A model generated the notes under the pieces. The model searched no databases, was not told the origin of the DNA, and was given only the letters and a program-made list of their open reading frames with translations. Source: a virus. Taken from it: 23,526 nucleotides of DNA. Positions within the stretch are counted from its first letter, which is position 1. Every line of letters begins with the position of its first letter. Below are positions 21,448-23,526 of the stretch, piece by piece. The stretch covers positions 1-23,526 of IMG/VR virus record IMGVR_UViG_3300047562_004236. One strand, given 5' to 3'. The position numbers and the translations under genes are program-made.

Positions 21448-21769
21448 TTTTTTTGAATCTGACATCATACAAGAAGAAATAAAAGAAATTAATAGTCTTC
21501 AACAAGAAATATATTCAGATATATTTAATTTTCTTTCAATGACTGTTGAGGAAAAGCAAAATCATATTGATAAATTGTCTGATTTATTAGAAAAACAAAA
21601 AATTATGTATACCCGTCTTTCTTTATCTGACGATCCAAGAGCATTAGAATTAAAAGATAATTTAAAGAAATCAATATCTTTTATGGGATTCCCTCCAGAA
21701 ACTGATATGAATTTAGTTTTTAATACTATACAAAAAACTATTAATGCTTTAAAAGAAAGAATGCAATAA
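21440..21769 (+). CDS. DUF1825 family protein
   Basis: A 109-aa helical protein. FFESDIIQEEIKEI (4-17) at the N terminus, DKLSDLLEKQKIMYTRLSLSDDPRA (44-68) in the middle and MGFPPETDMNLVFNTIQKTINALKERM at the end match the pattern of cyanobacterial DUF1825 proteins, which begin FF(D/E)SEIVQEE and carry a RFxLSDD motif. The family is almost confined to cyanobacteria and their phages and has no known function. Here it sits between the helicase loader and the ssDNA-binding protein, so a role in replication or recombination is inferred. Small size and heptads suggest oligomerisation. It could be mistaken for UvsY, but the motifs favour DUF1825. Confidence 0.8.
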   Translation: MNSFFESDIIQEEIKEINSLQQEIYSDIFNFLSMTVEEKQNHIDKLSDLLEKQKIMYTRLSLSDDPRALELKDNLKKSISFMGFPPETDMNLVFNTIQKTINALKERMQ

Positions 21770-21779
21770 AATTTTTGGC

Positions 21780-21808
21780 TTGACATCCATTTATAGGTAC
21801 TCTATAAT
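21780..21808 (+). promoter_or_regulatory. consensus promoter for gene 32
   Basis: Exact TTGACA (21780-21785), 17-bp spacer, exact TATAAT (21803-21808), leaving a leader of about 35-40 nt before ATG 21852. No ribosome site with GGAGG is visible in that leader, which is AT-rich and unstructured, a possible place for gp32 autoregulation as in T4. Confidence 0.9.
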
Positions 21809-21851
21809 AAAGTCGTCGTAAAACCAAATCTAATTAATCTAAAAAAATCTT

Positions 21852-22766
21852 ATGTCATTTCAAAATCTTAAAAAACAATCTAAACTTGGTTCTCTTACCG
21901 AAAAATTGGTAAAAGAAGTAGAAAAAATGAATTCTGGCAATTCGTCAGGTGATGATCGTGTATGGTCTTTAAGCGTAGACAAAGCAGGAAATGGATATGC
22001 TATTATTCGTTTTCTACCAGCACCAGAAGGAGAAGACCTTCCATTTGTAAAACTTTATTCACACGGATTTCAAGGTCCTGGTGGTTGGTATATTGAAAAT
22101 TCCAGAACTACTCTTGGTGATAAAGACCCTGTTTCGGAATATAATACTCAACTTTGGAACAATGGAACTGATACGGGTAAAGAGCAAGCAAGAAAGCAAA
22201 AACGTAAACTGACATATATTAGTAATATCTACGTTGTAAAAGACCCAGCAAATCCAGAAAACGAAGGAAAAACTTTTCTATTTAAATACGGAAAAAAAAT
22301 CTTTGATAAAATTGCTGCAGCAATGCAACCAGAGTTTGAAGATGAGACACCAATTGACCCATTTGATTTCTGGACTGGTGCAAATTTCAAACTTAAGGCA
22401 AAAAATGTTGCAGGTTATAGAAATTACGATTCCAGTGAATTTGCATCACCTTCTGCTCTTTTGAATGATGATGATAAACTGGAAGAGATTTGGAAAAATC
22501 AATATTCTCTCTCTGATTTTGTTTCACCAGATAAATTTAAAAGTTATGGTGAACTCAAACAACGCCTAAATATGGTCTTAAATGTTAAGACATCTCAGCG
22601 TCTTGATGAAGAAGTTGAAGATGAGGATAATTATCGTGATACAGAAAGTGAACTTCCTCAAGACTTAAAACAACAACTTAATAGTCTAAAACCATCTAAA
22701 TCAGTTTCTTATGATGATGAAGATGATGAAACTCTATCATATTTTCAGAAATTAACTGAATCTTAA
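21852..22766 (+). CDS. 32: gp32 single-stranded DNA-binding protein
   Basis: A 304-aa homologue of T4 gp32 (301 aa), the cooperative ssDNA-binding protein of replication and repair. Domains: a basic N-terminal B-like segment (FQNLKKQSKLGSLTEKL, the cooperativity part), the OB-fold core (AIIRFLPAPEGEDLPFVKLYSHGFQ, WYIENS, NIYVVKDPANPENEGKTF, FKYGKKIFDKI), and an acidic tail (EEVEDEDN, DDEDDETLSYFQKL) that in T4 contacts partners such as gp59. The T4 zinc site (His64, Cys77, Cys87, Cys90) is lost: a His remains at 71, but ENS at 82-84 and the following loop contain no Cys. It has its own promoter and terminator. Confidence 0.95.
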   Translation: MSFQNLKKQSKLGSLTEKLVKEVEKMNSGNSSGDDRVWSLSVDKAGNGYAIIRFLPAPEGEDLPFVKLYSHGFQGPGGWYIENSRTTLGDKDPVSEYNTQLWNNGTDTGKEQARKQKRKLTYISNIYVVKDPANPENEGKTFLFKYGKKIFDKIAAAMQPEFEDETPIDPFDFWTGANFKLKAKNVAGYRNYDSSEFASPSALLNDDDKLEEIWKNQYSLSDFVSPDKFKSYGELKQRLNMVLNVKTSQRLDEEVEDEDNYRDTESELPQDLKQQLNSLKPSKSVSYDDEDDETLSYFQKLTES

Positions 22767-22780
22767 TTTTTTGTTTTGTG

Positions 22781-22807
22781 TGGGGAGAATATTCTCCCCA
22801 TTTTTTA
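22781..22807 (+). terminator. rho-independent terminator after gene 32
   Basis: A perfect 20-bp palindrome with arms TGGGGAGAAT (22781-22790) and ATTCTCCCCA (22791-22800), followed by TTTTTTAT. It lies 15 bp after the gene 32 stop. The T run exists only on the + strand side, so it mainly ends gene 32 transcripts; gene 53 comes from the other side and its stop lies within the T run. Confidence 0.93.
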
Positions 22808-23452
22808 TGGTGATGTTACTCTGGTATTTTCAGTCTTTATTGTTTTTGTATCGACATATTGAGAAGATAAATCATAAATCATTGCTTTTCTCGTATCATT
22901 AATAAATTGTTGGAGATAAATTTTCTTCAGTAAATAAATTGATCTTTTATTATTATTTTTAATGGTCTCATATTCATAATTACTAATTCCAACTACAGGA
23001 TTTAATGTTGCTAATTTATTTGATGGATTTGGAATAGTAAAATTATTATCAACAATTTTACCTGCAGGAAGAATTAATCTATCTTCAGAGTCTTTAACTT
23101 CTGTTGTTTCATAATGGTGAATATTATTTAAATTATTTCCGTATATATCTAAAGCATAATTATACAAATCTCTGTCAGATAATGGCCATTGATCTCTAAC
23201 TCGTGTAATATTTGCAGTAGTTAAAACAACCCAATCAAATTTAGTGCTTCCATAATATTCTTTTGCTACTGTTTCTGGACGAGCACCATCTGGAATTTGA
23301 TATTTTTGAAAAACTGTAAATACATTTTGTAAGTCATCACGAAGTTTTACTCTACGAAATAAATTTTTTACCGTTACATATTCATTTGATGAAAGTCTTC
23401 CTGGTAATAATGATTGATATTGTAAGTCCGGTAATTCTCTGAAGTAAGTCAT
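22805..23452 (-). CDS. 53: baseplate wedge subunit gp53
   Basis: A 215-aa homologue of T4 gp53 (196 aa), which joins the wedges of the baseplate around the hub. Recognised by TYFRELPDLQYQS at the start, then VTVKNLFRRVKLRDDL, the LysM-like conserved FQKYQIPDGARPETVAKEYYGSTKFDWVVLTTANI (about 50-84) and DLYNYALDIYGNNLNNIHHYET. The gene reads leftward, opposite to everything else in the right half, and converges on gene 32. Its ATG shares one base with the stop of the preceding minus-strand gene (TAATG), so it lies inside a structural-gene operon that comes from beyond the right edge. Confidence 0.95.
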   Translation of the reverse strand: MTYFRELPDLQYQSLLPGRLSSNEYVTVKNLFRRVKLRDDLQNVFTVFQKYQIPDGARPETVAKEYYGSTKFDWVVLTTANITRVRDQWPLSDRDLYNYALDIYGNNLNNIHHYETTEVKDSEDRLILPAGKIVDNNFTIPNPSNKLATLNPVVGISNYEYETIKNNNKRSIYLLKKIYLQQFINDTRKAMIYDLSSQYVDTKTIKTENTRVTSP

Positions 23453-23526
23453 TAGTATCCTACTCCTATTCCATCATCAGAACCATTTTCCGAAGTTGTA
23501 AGATAATCTTCATAGTAAATTGGAGT
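23452..23526 (-). CDS. C-terminal end of an unidentified structural-operon gene (partial)
   Basis: The last 24 residues, ending YYEDYLTTSENGSDDGIGVGY, come in from the right edge on the minus strand and stop with TAA at 23454-23452, sharing a base with the gp53 ATG. Location directly upstream of gene 53 suggests a virion or baseplate gene, but the acidic, glycine-rich tail alone does not identify it. Confidence 0.6.
   Translation of the reverse strand, partial: TPIYYEDYLTTSENGSDDGIGVGY

Noticed and set aside
22781-22800. The 20-bp palindrome as an operator
   Set aside because: Position just after gene 32 followed by a T run makes a terminator the simpler reading.

Overview
This AT-rich window (about 70% A+T by eye) looks like a piece of a T4-like myovirus infecting a marine cyanobacterium (Prochlorococcus or Synechococcus). 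I recognise homologues of T4 gp33, gp59, gp32 and gp53, together with PhoH, ThyX and a glutaredoxin. Three features point to a cyanobacterial host: DUF1825, a DUF4278 peptide, and a glutamine-riboswitch/Downstream-peptide RNA. No database search was possible; family names rest on motifs read by eye.

Left 14.3 kb (1-14352): a glycan-decoration island. It holds putative glycosyltransferases (RgpF-like, GT-A-like, two GT11 fucosyltransferases, two exostosin-like proteins, a GT2 domain and a GT25-like domain), five FkbM-type methyltransferase domains spread over three proteins, two 2OG-Fe(II) oxygenase domains, a GH130-like propeller, a DUF6165 protein, a Cys-rich YkgJ-like protein and a seven-repeat RCC1-like propeller. 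All genes but one are on the + strand, often with 4-nt ATGA overlaps, as in one translationally coupled operon. The exception is a GT11 gene inverted at 788-1546. A near-identical ~28-nt junction repeat and paralogous gene pairs point to growth by duplication and recombination. A plausible joint job is to build and modify a sugar coat on virion proteins or on the host surface.

Middle (14358-18004): a metabolic and regulatory stretch. A consensus sigma70-type promoter drives a glutaredoxin, followed by a structured region that may be a leader RNA or a small gene, a small membrane protein and two conserved cyanophage proteins, ending at a strong terminator. Next comes a self-contained regulated unit: promoter, glutamine-type riboswitch, then three tiny genes (63, 32 and 27 aa) and a terminator. 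A further promoter overlaps that terminator and leads to two small genes, ThyX and an 80-aa protein.

Right (18005-23526): the DNA metabolism and late-transcription core. PhoH is interrupted in its Walker A loop by a 356-aa intein that carries the WCT signature of class 3 inteins and a LAGLIDADG endonuclease. It is followed by a PD-(D/E)XK nuclease, gp33, gp59, DUF1825 and gp32, with consensus promoters before gp33 and gp32 and a terminator after gp32. The baseplate wedge gene 53 and the 3' end of another gene run the other way from the right edge.

The strongest items for follow-up are the class 3 intein in PhoH, the riboswitch-controlled micro-operon and the multi-domain glycan enzymes. I saw no tRNA, rRNA, CRISPR array or IS element.
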